From positions 1 to 21,680 of the forward strand of contig CAZVWH010000048.1 in the NCBI GenBank assembly GCA_964631175.1: DNA of 21,680 nt, given 5' to 3'. The DNA is from CAZVWH01 sp964631175. Lineage in GTDB: Bacteria; Planctomycetota; Phycisphaerae; Sedimentisphaerales; Anaerobacaceae. Shown one piece after another: positions 15,158 to 21,592 of this stretch. The notes under the pieces are model-generated. The model was not told where the DNA came from, searched no databases, and was given only the letters and a program-made list of their open reading frames with translations. The number at the start of each line of letters is the position of its first letter. Position 1 is the first letter of the stretch. Both the position numbers and the translations under genes were made by a program.

Positions 15158-16207
15158 ATGAAGACAGAGAAGCTGCAATTTGAATTGCCGGCTGAGTTGA
15201 TTGCACAGCAGCCCTGCCTTGTTCGCAGTAACGCCCGGCTGCTGGTTGTTAATCGCCGAAGTAACGAGTTCATCGACAGCCGGTTTAACAAGATCGGCGA
15301 TTTTTTAAGGCCAGGCGATTGTCTTGTGCTCAATGATACAAAAGTTTTACCAGCCAGGTTTTTCGCTCGACGTGTAAGCGGAGCCAAGCTGGAAGGCTTG
15401 TTTCTGACTGAATACACACCTGGCACCTGGGAAGTAATGCTAAAAGCGGCTCGAAAAATCAAGCCCGGCGAACTTATTTATATAAAAGACAAGTCAAAGG
15501 CCGATTTTTGCACAGCGGAAGTGCTCGAAAAAAAGCAAGACGGTACATGTCGACTAAAGCTGGGTGCGTCAGGGGACCACGAGGCCATTTTAGATGAGAT
15601 AGGCTTTCCACCACTACCGCCGTATATCAAACGAGACGACGACCTTGAGACTGCCTCAGCAGATAGACTACGTTATCAAACAATATATGCTCGCACAGCC
15701 GGTGCTATCGCAGCTCCGACAGCGGGGCTACATTTTACAGAACAGCTTATCGAGCGATTAAAACAGGCTGGCATTTGCTTTGCATATCTAACCCTACATA
15801 CAGGAGCAGCCACGTTCAAGCCGATAAATACAGACAATCTTGAAGACCATCAGATGCAATCGGAACTATTCAGCATCGATGAGCAAACCGCTCGAATAAT
15901 AAACTCCACGAAAGATAAAGGTGGTCGAGTAATTGCTGTTGGAACAACTTCAACGCGTGCTCTTGAAACCGCAGCTATCGGTTCACATGTCGAAGCAACC
16001 AAAGGTATAACGAAGCTGTTCATACAGCCCGGCTGCGAATTTAAGATAGTTGATGCGATGGTTACGAATTTTCATCTGCCGAAATCTACTTTGCTTGCTC
16101 TGGTAGCAGCCTTTGCGGGGCTGGAACAAATAATTGCCGCTTACAAACACGCAATTGAAAAACGCTATCGCTTTTTTTCTTACGGTGATGCAATGCTGAT
16201 ATTATGA
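15158..16207 (+). CDS. queA: S-adenosylmethionine:tRNA ribosyltransferase-isomerase
   Basis: Cytosolic enzyme of queuosine synthesis that transfers and isomerises the ribosyl group of SAM onto 7-aminomethyl-7-deazaguanine in tRNA. The 349-residue protein has family length and shows LIAQQPC near the N-terminus, LNDTKVLPARFF, GAIAAPTAGLHFTEQL, AVGTTSTRALE and FHLPKSTLLALVAAFAG. I prefer ATG 15158 (MKTEKLQFELP) over the in-frame TTG at 15152, since family members begin near here; neither has a clear ribosome binding site. No tgt or other queuosine gene is adjacent. Identification is secure. Confidence 0.95.
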   Translation: MKTEKLQFELPAELIAQQPCLVRSNARLLVVNRRSNEFIDSRFNKIGDFLRPGDCLVLNDTKVLPARFFARRVSGAKLEGLFLTEYTPGTWEVMLKAARKIKPGELIYIKDKSKADFCTAEVLEKKQDGTCRLKLGASGDHEAILDEIGFPPLPPYIKRDDDLETASADRLRYQTIYARTAGAIAAPTAGLHFTEQLIERLKQAGICFAYLTLHTGAATFKPINTDNLEDHQMQSELFSIDEQTARIINSTKDKGGRVIAVGTTSTRALETAAIGSHVEATKGITKLFIQPGCEFKIVDAMVTNFHLPKSTLLALVAAFAGLEQIIAAYKHAIEKRYRFFSYGDAMLIL

Positions 16208-16287
16208 TTTGAAAAATTCTCAAAAAACTTCTGCAGGAGCGGTAAATAAATTTTAGACAAAATATTAAAAAAAAAGAAAACTTTTTA

Positions 16288-16315
16288 TTGCAGATAGGAG
16301 TAAATCCTATATAGT
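16288..16315 (+). promoter_or_regulatory. Predicted promoter of the perR-like gene
   Basis: TTGCAG (16288-16293) and TATAGT (16310-16315) are 16 bases apart. The -10 box overlaps the palindromic operator at 16311-16327, which would allow the regulator to block its own transcription. Confidence 0.5.
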
Positions 16316-16327
16316 ATTGAATACTAT
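16311..16327. promoter_or_regulatory. Predicted Fur/PerR-type operator
   Basis: ATAGTATTGAATACTAT is a perfect 8-1-8 palindrome. Its 7-1-7 core TAGTATT-G-AATACTA has the architecture of PerR/Fur boxes (classical PerR box TTATAAT-N-ATTATAA). It lies 56 bases upstream of the regulator start, over the predicted -10 box. Autoregulation is inferred. Confidence 0.65.
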
Positions 16328-16382
16328 TTAGTAAAATAAACATTAAATTTGACCTATTTTACAAAGAAGGAAATGAATCGGC

Positions 16383-16829
16383 GTGAAGGAAAGTGAGCTA
16401 GATAAAAAAATGGATGCTTTTCAGGCGAAGTGCCGCCAGGCGGGACTGAAGGTAACGCCACAGCGGATGGCGGTCTATAAGGTGCTGCTTGAGACAAAAG
16501 AACATCCTTCGGCGGAAATGCTTTTTAAGAAGGTAAGAAAGGTCTTTCCAAGTATATCGCTTGATACGGTGAACAGGACACTAAATACTTTGAGCGAAAT
16601 TGGCGTTGCGTTTATCGTTGAGGGTTCTGGTGATGCCAAGCGATTTGACGGTAATTTAGACAACCATCAGCATTTTAAGTGTGTGAAGTGCAAAAGAGTT
16701 ATTGATTTTTACCACAAATCGTTTGACAATATTAAGGTTCCAAAAAGCATTGGTGGGAAATTTACCATACTTAGAAAAGCGATATATTTAGAGGGTATTT
16801 GTGATTTATGCAGGAAAAAAATTGTTTAG
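16383..16829 (+). CDS. perR: Fur-family transcriptional regulator, PerR-like
   Basis: A 148-residue DNA-binding metalloregulator. The winged-helix half contains GLKVTPQRMAVYKVL (21-35) and the recognition region around SLDTVNRTLN. Two CxxC pairs (Cys100/Cys103, Cys140/Cys143) form the structural zinc site. All five residues used by PerR to bind Fe/Mn appear present: His41 (EHPSAE), Asp89 (RFDG), His95 and His97 (NHQHF) and Asp108 (VIDF); Asp rather than Glu at the last position favours PerR over Fur. The start is GTG 16383, about 12 bases after AAGAAGGA. It heads a run of oxygen-defence genes and has a palindromic operator on its own promoter. Its stop lies within a 15-bp direct repeat that recurs just before rubrerythrin. 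Family assignment is secure; the PerR subtype is inferred. Confidence 0.88.
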   Translation: MKESELDKKMDAFQAKCRQAGLKVTPQRMAVYKVLLETKEHPSAEMLFKKVRKVFPSISLDTVNRTLNTLSEIGVAFIVEGSGDAKRFDGNLDNHQHFKCVKCKRVIDFYHKSFDNIKVPKSIGGKFTILRKAIYLEGICDLCRKKIV

Positions 16830-16978
16830 CGTTCACGGGAAAACCGCATTTTTGTCATTGCGAGCGAAGCGAAGCAATCTAAAATCGTACGTTTTTGAGA
16901 TTGCTTCGGCCTAAAGGCCTCGCAATGACACAAAAACGCCTTATTTTCTGTGTGAACGGTTACAAAAATTGTTTAGCG
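16817..16978. mobile_element. MITE-like palindromic element bounded by a 15-bp direct repeat
   Basis: AAAAATTGTTTAGCG occurs exactly at 16817-16831 and 16964-16978. Between them lies an imperfect palindrome with ends of the form CGTTCAC...GTGAACG and a core beginning TGTCATTGCGAG (16853) and ending CTCGCAATGACA (16930). The first repeat contains the perR stop; the second lies just before the rbr ribosome binding site. The arrangement resembles a small non-autonomous element with a target duplication. No coding sequence is inside. Confidence 0.65.
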
Positions 16979-16993
16979 GAAAGGAGCTTATAA

Positions 16994-17566
16994 ATGAGCA
17001 TAAAGGGAACGCAGACCGAAAAGAATTTATTAGCCGCGTTCGCCGGTGAATCTCAGGCGAGAAACCGTTACACTTATTTTGCCAGCCAAGCTCGAAAAGA
17101 GGGTTATGAGCAGATTGCAGCTATCTTCGAGGAAACAGCCAATCAGGAAAAAGAGCACGCCAAGCGAGAGTTTAAGTTTCTTGAAGGCGGCGATGTAGAA
17201 ATAACGGCGGCCTATCCGGCTGGAGTAATTGGCAATACCCTTGAGAACTTAAAAGCAGCAGCGGCAGGAGAGCATTACGAGAATACCGAGATGTATCCGA
17301 ACTTTGCTGAGACAGCAGACGAAGAAGGATTTGCCGAGATTGCTAGGGTTTTTAGAAAAATAGCAGTTGCAGAGAAACGCCACGAACAAAGGTATCTTGC
17401 GTTGGTAAAGAATATAAACGAAGGCTTAGTATTCAAACGCAAAAAACCGGTAAGATGGGTTTGCAGAAATTGCGGCTATGTGCACGAAGGGCTTGAGCCG
17501 CCGAAGGAATGTCCGTCCTGTGCCCATCCGCAAAGTTACTTTGAGATAGAGGCGGTGAACTACTGA
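16994..17566 (+). CDS. rbr: Rubrerythrin
   Basis: Cytosolic diiron peroxidase that reduces hydrogen peroxide with electrons from rubredoxin or NAD(P)H-linked partners. The 190-residue protein has an N-terminal four-helix diiron domain with Glu19 (AGESQAR), QEKEH (Glu52, His55), Glu93 (AGEHYEN) and EKRH (Glu127, His130), then a C-terminal rubredoxin-like domain with CRNCG (157, 160) and CPSC (173, 176). The length and domain order are canonical. The ATG follows AAAGGAG. It lies downstream of the PerR-like gene, separated by a palindromic element that appears inserted; without it the perR stop and rbr start would be 17 bases apart. A double-hairpin element follows. Identification is secure. Confidence 0.96.
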   Translation: MSIKGTQTEKNLLAAFAGESQARNRYTYFASQARKEGYEQIAAIFEETANQEKEHAKREFKFLEGGDVEITAAYPAGVIGNTLENLKAAAAGEHYENTEMYPNFAETADEEGFAEIARVFRKIAVAEKRHEQRYLALVKNINEGLVFKRKKPVRWVCRNCGYVHEGLEPPKECPSCAHPQSYFEIEAVNY

Positions 17567-17592
17567 AATTCCAACGTAAAACATGGGGAAAA

Positions 17593-17658
17593 CCCCCCAA
17601 TGAATTGGAGGGCTAAACATTTTCGTAAATTTTATTTAGCCCCCAGTTTCACTGGGGG
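17593..17658. repeat. Double-hairpin element, copy B
   Basis: Hairpin 1 is CCCCCCAAT with ATTGGAGGG (17593-17612), followed by CTAAA. After a spacer, TTTAGC leads into hairpin 2, CCCCCAGT-TTC-ACTGGGGG (17640-17658), a perfect 8-bp stem. The GGGCTAAA and TTTAGCCC segments can also pair. It lies between rbr and tpx and may attenuate or end transcription. Confidence 0.7.
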
Positions 17659-17694
17659 TTGATTTTCATTTGGTTCAACGTCCAGGAGAACGCC

Positions 17695-18210
17695 ATGGAA
17701 GAACAAAAACGAACAGTGACAATGAAAGGCAAACTTCTGACTTTGATAGGCAACGAAGTAAAAGTTGGTCAGCCGGCACCGGATTTTGAGGTAATTGCCA
17801 ACGATATGTCGCCGGTTGAGCTGTCGACCTTTGACGGCAAATTGCGTATCATCTGTTCGGTGCCGTCACTTGATACATCGGTATGTGATACGGAAACCCG
17901 CAGATTCAACGAGGAGGCTGAGCGTCTCGGTGATGAAGCAGTAGTGCTGACAATCAGTATGGATTTACCTTTTGCGCAGAAAAGATGGTGTGGTGCTGCG
18001 GGGATTAAAAACGTGCAAACTCTTTCGGACTATCGCGATGCGTCGTTTGGTAACGCCTACGGCGTGCTAATAAAGGAGCTGCGGCTACTGGCAAGAGCGG
18101 TTTTTATCGTTGACAGAAAGGGCACCGTCAGATATGTGCAAATTGTGGATGAGCTGAACAACGAGCCGGACTACGACGCTGCGCTTGAAGCAGTCGGAAA
18201 ACTGTTATAA
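17695..18210 (+). CDS. tpx: Thiol peroxidase (Tpx-type peroxiredoxin)
   Basis: Thioredoxin-fold peroxidase that reduces hydrogen and organic peroxides using thioredoxin. From ATG 17695 the protein has 171 residues. The peroxidatic Cys64 is in PSLDTSVCDTETRRF and the resolving Cys99 in KRWCGAAG, matching the Cys61/Cys95 pattern of E. coli Tpx. The frame is open upstream to 17659, but the ATG at 17695 is preceded by CAGGAGA at ideal spacing, and the upstream codons are not family-like. It sits between rubrerythrin and the flavodiiron remnant in the oxygen-defence island. Identification is secure. Confidence 0.95.
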   Translation: MEEQKRTVTMKGKLLTLIGNEVKVGQPAPDFEVIANDMSPVELSTFDGKLRIICSVPSLDTSVCDTETRRFNEEAERLGDEAVVLTISMDLPFAQKRWCGAAGIKNVQTLSDYRDASFGNAYGVLIKELRLLARAVFIVDRKGTVRYVQIVDELNNEPDYDAALEAVGKLL

Positions 18211-18281
18211 AAGCAGCAGGATTTAATCTGACAATTAGCTGTGGTTAAAGTGTAGGTTTTATGACAAGTACTATGAGGATT

Positions 18282-18384
18282 TGTCATTGCGAGCTCGATT
18301 TATCGGAGCGCGGCAATCTCGTTCTTGTGAGTGATTGAGATTGCTTCGGTCGTCCCGATTTATCAGGACTCCCTCGCAATGACA
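18282..18384. repeat. Palindromic element, TGTCATTGCGAG type, second copy
   Basis: It begins TGTCATTGCGAG and ends CTCGCAATGACA, with an inner GCAATCTC/GAGATTGC pair (18313-18320, 18337-18344). It is the same family as 16853-16930 but with a different interior that includes two related pieces, GATTTATCGGAG and GATTTATCAGGAC. It lies between tpx and the flavodiiron remnant. Confidence 0.75.
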
Positions 18385-18432
18385 TCCATAACCTGAACTA
18401 TTACAGAGCACTAGGTTTTGGGGTCTTTTACA

Positions 18433-18642
18433 ATGAGGCAGATAAAACCTAATATATATGCGGTAGGCGCAGTTGACCGGGACAGGCGTCTATTTGATGA
18501 GCTGATTCCGCTGCCCGATGGGACAAGCTACAACGCATATCTTATAAAAGGCAGCGAAAAAACTGCGCTGCTTGATGCGGTTTTGGATAAGCTCGCTGAG
18601 GTTATTTTAGCAAAACACCGTGAGCTTGGAATTATCAAGTAA
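18433..18642 (+). pseudogene. Flavodiiron protein (FprA-like) remnant with large internal deletion
   Basis: The 69-codon frame starts MRQIKPNIYAVGAVDRDRRL, FDELIPLPDGTSYNAYLIKG and SEKTALLDAV, which is the N-terminus of A-type flavodiiron proteins (oxygen reductases of about 400 residues). It then passes straight into LDKLAEVILAKHRELGIIK and a stop, which looks like the C-terminal helix of the flavodoxin domain. The diiron-site HxExDH motif and the FMN-binding domain are absent, so about 330 residues seem to have been lost with the frame kept. Any product could not be an oxygen reductase. No clear ribosome binding site. The N-terminal assignment is firm; matching the tail to the family's C-terminus is inference. 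Confidence 0.7.
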
Positions 18643-18682
18643 CGAAGGGAAATAAACTCTGAAATTGTGAAAGGATTATATT

Positions 18683-19063
18683 ATGGCTAAGAGATTGGAA
18701 GTATATAAGTGCTCGATCTGTGGCAATATTGTAGAGGTCCTACACGGCGGAGCCGGTGAGCTTGTTTGCTGCGGACAGCCGATGGAGAATCTGGTTGCTA
18801 AGACAGCAGATGAGGGCAAGGAAAAGCATGTGCCTGTAATTGAGAAGCTCGATGGCGGCATTAAAGTGAAAATCGGCAACATCCCACATCCGATGGAAGA
18901 AAAACACCACATCGAGTGGATAGAGGTTATCGCCGACGGCAAGGCATACAGGCAGTTTCTTAATCCCGGCGATACGCCTGAAGCGGTCTTTAATATTTCA
19001 GCAAATAGAATAACCGCGCGGGAGCACTGTAACGTCCATGGACTATGGGAGGCAAACTGGTAA
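18683..19063 (+). CDS. dfx: Desulfoferrodoxin (superoxide reductase)
   Basis: Cytosolic iron protein that reduces superoxide to hydrogen peroxide, usually with rubredoxin as donor. The 126-residue protein has the N-terminal desulforedoxin domain (Cys10, Cys13, Cys29, Cys30; FeCys4 site) and the catalytic neelaredoxin domain. The active-site residues fall at the classical numbers: Glu47 and Lys48 with His49 in EKHVP, His69, His75 in KHHIEW, and Cys116 and His119 in CNVHGLW. It is therefore a class I, two-iron enzyme. The ATG follows AAAGGA. The stop codon and last residue lie within an inverted repeat (19056-19121) that separates it from the next gene. Identification is secure. Confidence 0.96.
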   Translation: MAKRLEVYKCSICGNIVEVLHGGAGELVCCGQPMENLVAKTADEGKEKHVPVIEKLDGGIKVKIGNIPHPMEEKHHIEWIEVIADGKAYRQFLNPGDTPEAVFNISANRITAREHCNVHGLWEANW

Positions 19064-19121
19064 TTGGTAACTGGTAATTGAATTAATCAATTACAATTTA
19101 ACCATTTAACCAATCACCAGT
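19056..19121. repeat. Inverted repeat spanning the dfx stop codon and the gap to the next gene
   Basis: ACTGGTAATTGGT (from 19056) and ACCAATCACCAGT (to 19121) are 13-base arms with a single mismatch. Inside, GTAATTGA and TCAATTAC form a second stem. The dfx TAA (19061-19063) lies in the left arm. It may be a short mobile palindrome or an intercistronic RNA hairpin. Confidence 0.7.
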
Positions 19122-19136
19122 GAAAGGAGTCTGATA

Positions 19137-19625
19137 ATGGGAGTCACTTTAAATGCAGATGAAATCTTTGAAGTAGCTGAGCAAATCGAAAGAAATGGAG
19201 CTAAATTCTACCGTGCCGCAGCAGAGAAATTTTCAGTAGTTCGCCAACTGCTGCTTGACCTTGCTGCTCAGGAAGATGAGCACCTGGAGACCTTTCAGGC
19301 TATGCGAGCGCAGCTTACCAGCAGGCAGCAGCAACCGGATGTGTTCGATCCTGACGGCCAGGCGCAGATGTACCTTCGGGCAGTGGCAGATGGTCACATT
19401 TTTGATATCAAGGCCGACCCCGCTGAAAAACTCTCAGGCCAGCGGAACCCCGAGGACGTCTTGAAAATAGCTCTCGGTATTGAAAGAGACTCCATCGCAT
19501 ACTATGTCGGTTTGAAGGAATATGTCCCGGCTGGAGCCGGTAAGGACAAGGTCGAGGATATTATCAAGGAAGAAATGAAGCATATAGCCGTCTTGAACGA
19601 GAAGATGGCGGCATTGAAAAGCTAA
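19137..19625 (+). CDS. Ferritin-like diiron protein, rubrerythrin family without rubredoxin domain
   Basis: A 162-residue four-helix protein of the ferritin/rubrerythrin superfamily. Diiron ligands are visible as Glu18 (EQIERNG), Glu46 and His49 (EDEH), Glu116 (GIERDSIAYY) and Glu146 and His149 (EEMKH). Unlike the rubrerythrin upstream, it has no C-terminal FeCys4 domain and carries an insertion-like middle segment (about 60-105). It probably takes part in peroxide or iron handling; the exact reaction is unknown. The ATG follows AAAGGAG. It lies between dfx and the rubredoxin gene, which could supply the redox domain it lacks. Confidence 0.85.
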   Translation: MGVTLNADEIFEVAEQIERNGAKFYRAAAEKFSVVRQLLLDLAAQEDEHLETFQAMRAQLTSRQQQPDVFDPDGQAQMYLRAVADGHIFDIKADPAEKLSGQRNPEDVLKIALGIERDSIAYYVGLKEYVPAGAGKDKVEDIIKEEMKHIAVLNEKMAALKS

Positions 19626-19705
19626 ATAGCCCGTCAAGGCTCGGCTCGTTTGTAGGCGGCATAACTTTCATTATGGGCCTTGCCGAGACTGAAAGGAGCT
19701 GAGAG

Positions 19706-19870
19706 ATGAAGAAATACAGATGTATTATGTGCGGATATATTTACGACCCGGCTATAGGTGACCCGGATAACGGCGTAGAAGCCGGCACCGCTTTTGAAGA
19801 TTTGCCTGATGACTGGGTTTGTCCGGATTGTGGAGCCGACAAGGACCAATTCGAACCGCTCGAAGACTAA
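19706..19870 (+). CDS. rub: Rubredoxin
   Basis: A 54-residue electron carrier with one FeCys4 centre: Cys6 and Cys9 in YRCIMCGYIYDP, and Cys39 and Cys42 in WVCPDCGADKDQFE. The spacing, the aromatic residues and the G-D-P-D-N-G-V-E-A-G-T-x-F loop are canonical. The ATG follows AGGAG at nine bases. It is the last gene of the oxygen-defence island and is expected to donate electrons to desulfoferrodoxin and rubrerythrin, and formerly to the flavodiiron protein now reduced to a remnant. A hairpin followed by a T-rich run lies shortly downstream. Identification is secure. Confidence 0.96.
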   Translation: MKKYRCIMCGYIYDPAIGDPDNGVEAGTAFEDLPDDWVCPDCGADKDQFEPLED

Positions 19871-19898
19871 TTGTTATTGCGTAAAAAACTAAACACAA

Positions 19899-19956
19899 CC
19901 CCGCAATGAATTGCGGAGCTAAATATTATATTTAGCCGTCACCCCTGTGGTGACGG
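19899..19956. terminator. Double-hairpin element, copy C, probable terminator after rubredoxin
   Basis: Hairpin 1 is CCGCAAT-GA-ATTGCGG (19901-19916), followed by GCTAAA. TTTAGC then leads into hairpin 2, CCGTCACC-CCTGT-GGTGACGG (19936-19956), followed by TCTTTGGTTTT. The strong stem and T-rich tail suggest Rho-independent termination before zwf. The plan is the same as copies A and B, but hairpin 2 has changed sequence with its pairing kept. Confidence 0.65.
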
Positions 19957-19996
19957 TCTTTGGTTTTACCGCAGGTTTCATTAAGGGATGGTCAAT

Positions 19997-21571
19997 ATGC
20001 GGAAAATTCAGCCGTTGGTAGCACAGCAAGACATTCTATGTGCAGAAATACCTGCTCCGCCAAACGCTATAGTGGCCTTCGGAGCTTCCGGCGACCTGAC
20101 TCGCAGAAAACTGCTGTCAAGTATCTTCCAGATTTACTCACAGAATTTATTGGATGAACGGTTTTATCTCTTAGGTTGCGGCCGCAAAAAGCTTTCCGAT
20201 GAAGATTTTCGCCAAATCGCGCTGCAGGCGATTCGAGGGAACATTGATGGTGTATCAGTAAAGGATTTGAATTCATTTACCGAGAAGCTGTACTATGTAG
20301 ATGGTGATTATGCCGATCCATCATTTTACAAACGCATAAAAGCCCGCCTGGCTGAGTTATCCAAAAAGCATAAAGTCCGTGACAGCCTGATTTTTTACCT
20401 GGCGGTTCCTCCGCTTCTATATACTACGATAGTGGAGCATCTCAGCTCAGCCGGTTTAGCCTGCCCAAAAGAGCTTAGTACAGAAGAGCGTGCCCGGTTG
20501 GTTGTGGAAAAGCCCTTTGGCAGAGACTTAGCAAGCGCTGCCGAATTAAACGATAATATTATTCGCTGTTTTAGCGAATCTCAAGTTTATCGTATTGACC
20601 ACTACCTCGGCAAAGAAACTATCCAAAATATTTTGATGTTTCGGTTTGCCAACTCTATTTTTGAGCCTATCTGGAACCGAAATTATATCGACAGTATTCA
20701 GATTACTATAGCAGAGAAGCTGGGCGTCGAGCATCGAGGAGGCTTCTATGATAAGACCGGCGCTCTTCGGGATATATTTCAGAATCATATGCTTCAAATG
20801 CTTGCCTTGGTTGCAATGGAGCCGCCGGCCTCTTTCGAAGCAGACCATATTCGCGATGAAAAAGTAAAACTTTTCCGTTCGATTCGCCCGTTCAAGCTGA
20901 ACCAATTGAAAAATGTGCTGGTGCGGGGCCAATATGGTCCCGGCCGAATAGACGGCACAGAATTCCCCGGCTATCGAGCCGAACCTGGCATAGACCCTCA
21001 GTCGAAAACCGAGACTTTCGTCGCTGCAAAATTATTTATAGACAATTGGCGATGGAAGGAAGTTCCTTTTTATCTAAGGACCGGCAAAAGACTCGCCAAG
21101 AAAGATACAGAAATCGTTATCATTTTCAAAGGCGTGCCGCATTCTATGTTTATCTGGGACCCCGCAAAGCGGGAACCTGTATCCGGATTGGGTGATTTGC
21201 CGCCAAACATTCTTATATTCCAAATACAGCCTGAGGAAGGGATTTCTCTGAGCTTCCAGGCAAAACGGCCAGGCTCGAAGATGTGTTTGGGCACATTAAA
21301 TATGAATTTTTGTTATAAGGATGTTTTCGGCGTTGCTATACCTGAAGCATATCAAAGGCTGCTTCTGGATTGTATGATTGGCGACCAGACACTCTTTACA
21401 AGATATGACGCAGTGGAGATTGCCTGGAGGTTATTGACGCCGGTGCTTGAAGCCTGTGAAAAGGATAATTCGATGCCTTATATATATCCGGCAGGCAGTG
21501 AGAGTTTCGCTGAGGCTGATAGATTGATTGAATCCGATGGCCGAAAGTGGCGAAAACTAACAGTGTTGTAA
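19997..21571 (+). CDS. zwf: Glucose-6-phosphate 1-dehydrogenase
   Basis: Cytosolic NADP-dependent first enzyme of the oxidative pentose phosphate pathway. From ATG 19997 the protein has 524 residues. It shows the dinucleotide-binding FGASGDLTRRKL, EKPFGRD (about 171-177), the substrate-binding RIDHYLGKE (199-207) and the downstream NHMLQMLALVAMEPP. ATG 19997 is chosen because AAGGG lies nine bases upstream; the in-frame ATG at 19988 touches that site and is too close. About 25 N-terminal residues precede the core, which is usual variation. It follows the rubredoxin terminator and probably has its own transcription. NADPH from this enzyme could feed the reductive peroxide defence upstream, but that is inference. 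It converges on the partial gene at the window end. Confidence 0.96.
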   Translation: MRKIQPLVAQQDILCAEIPAPPNAIVAFGASGDLTRRKLLSSIFQIYSQNLLDERFYLLGCGRKKLSDEDFRQIALQAIRGNIDGVSVKDLNSFTEKLYYVDGDYADPSFYKRIKARLAELSKKHKVRDSLIFYLAVPPLLYTTIVEHLSSAGLACPKELSTEERARLVVEKPFGRDLASAAELNDNIIRCFSESQVYRIDHYLGKETIQNILMFRFANSIFEPIWNRNYIDSIQITIAEKLGVEHRGGFYDKTGALRDIFQNHMLQMLALVAMEPPASFEADHIRDEKVKLFRSIRPFKLNQLKNVLVRGQYGPGRIDGTEFPGYRAEPGIDPQSKTETFVAAKLFIDNWRWKEVPFYLRTGKRLAKKDTEIVIIFKGVPHSMFIWDPAKREPVSGLGDLPPNILIFQIQPEEGISLSFQAKRPGSKMCLGTLNMNFCYKDVFGVAIPEAYQRLLLDCMIGDQTLFTRYDAVEIAWRLLTPVLEACEKDNSMPYIYPAGSESFAEADRLIESDGRKWRKLTVL

Positions 21572-21592
21572 TTACTCCTCCCTCTTCCTTTG

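Noticed and set aside
11003..19956. Repeats read as a CRISPR array
   Set aside because: The repeats are dispersed, palindromic and unequal, with no regular spacers and no cas genes.
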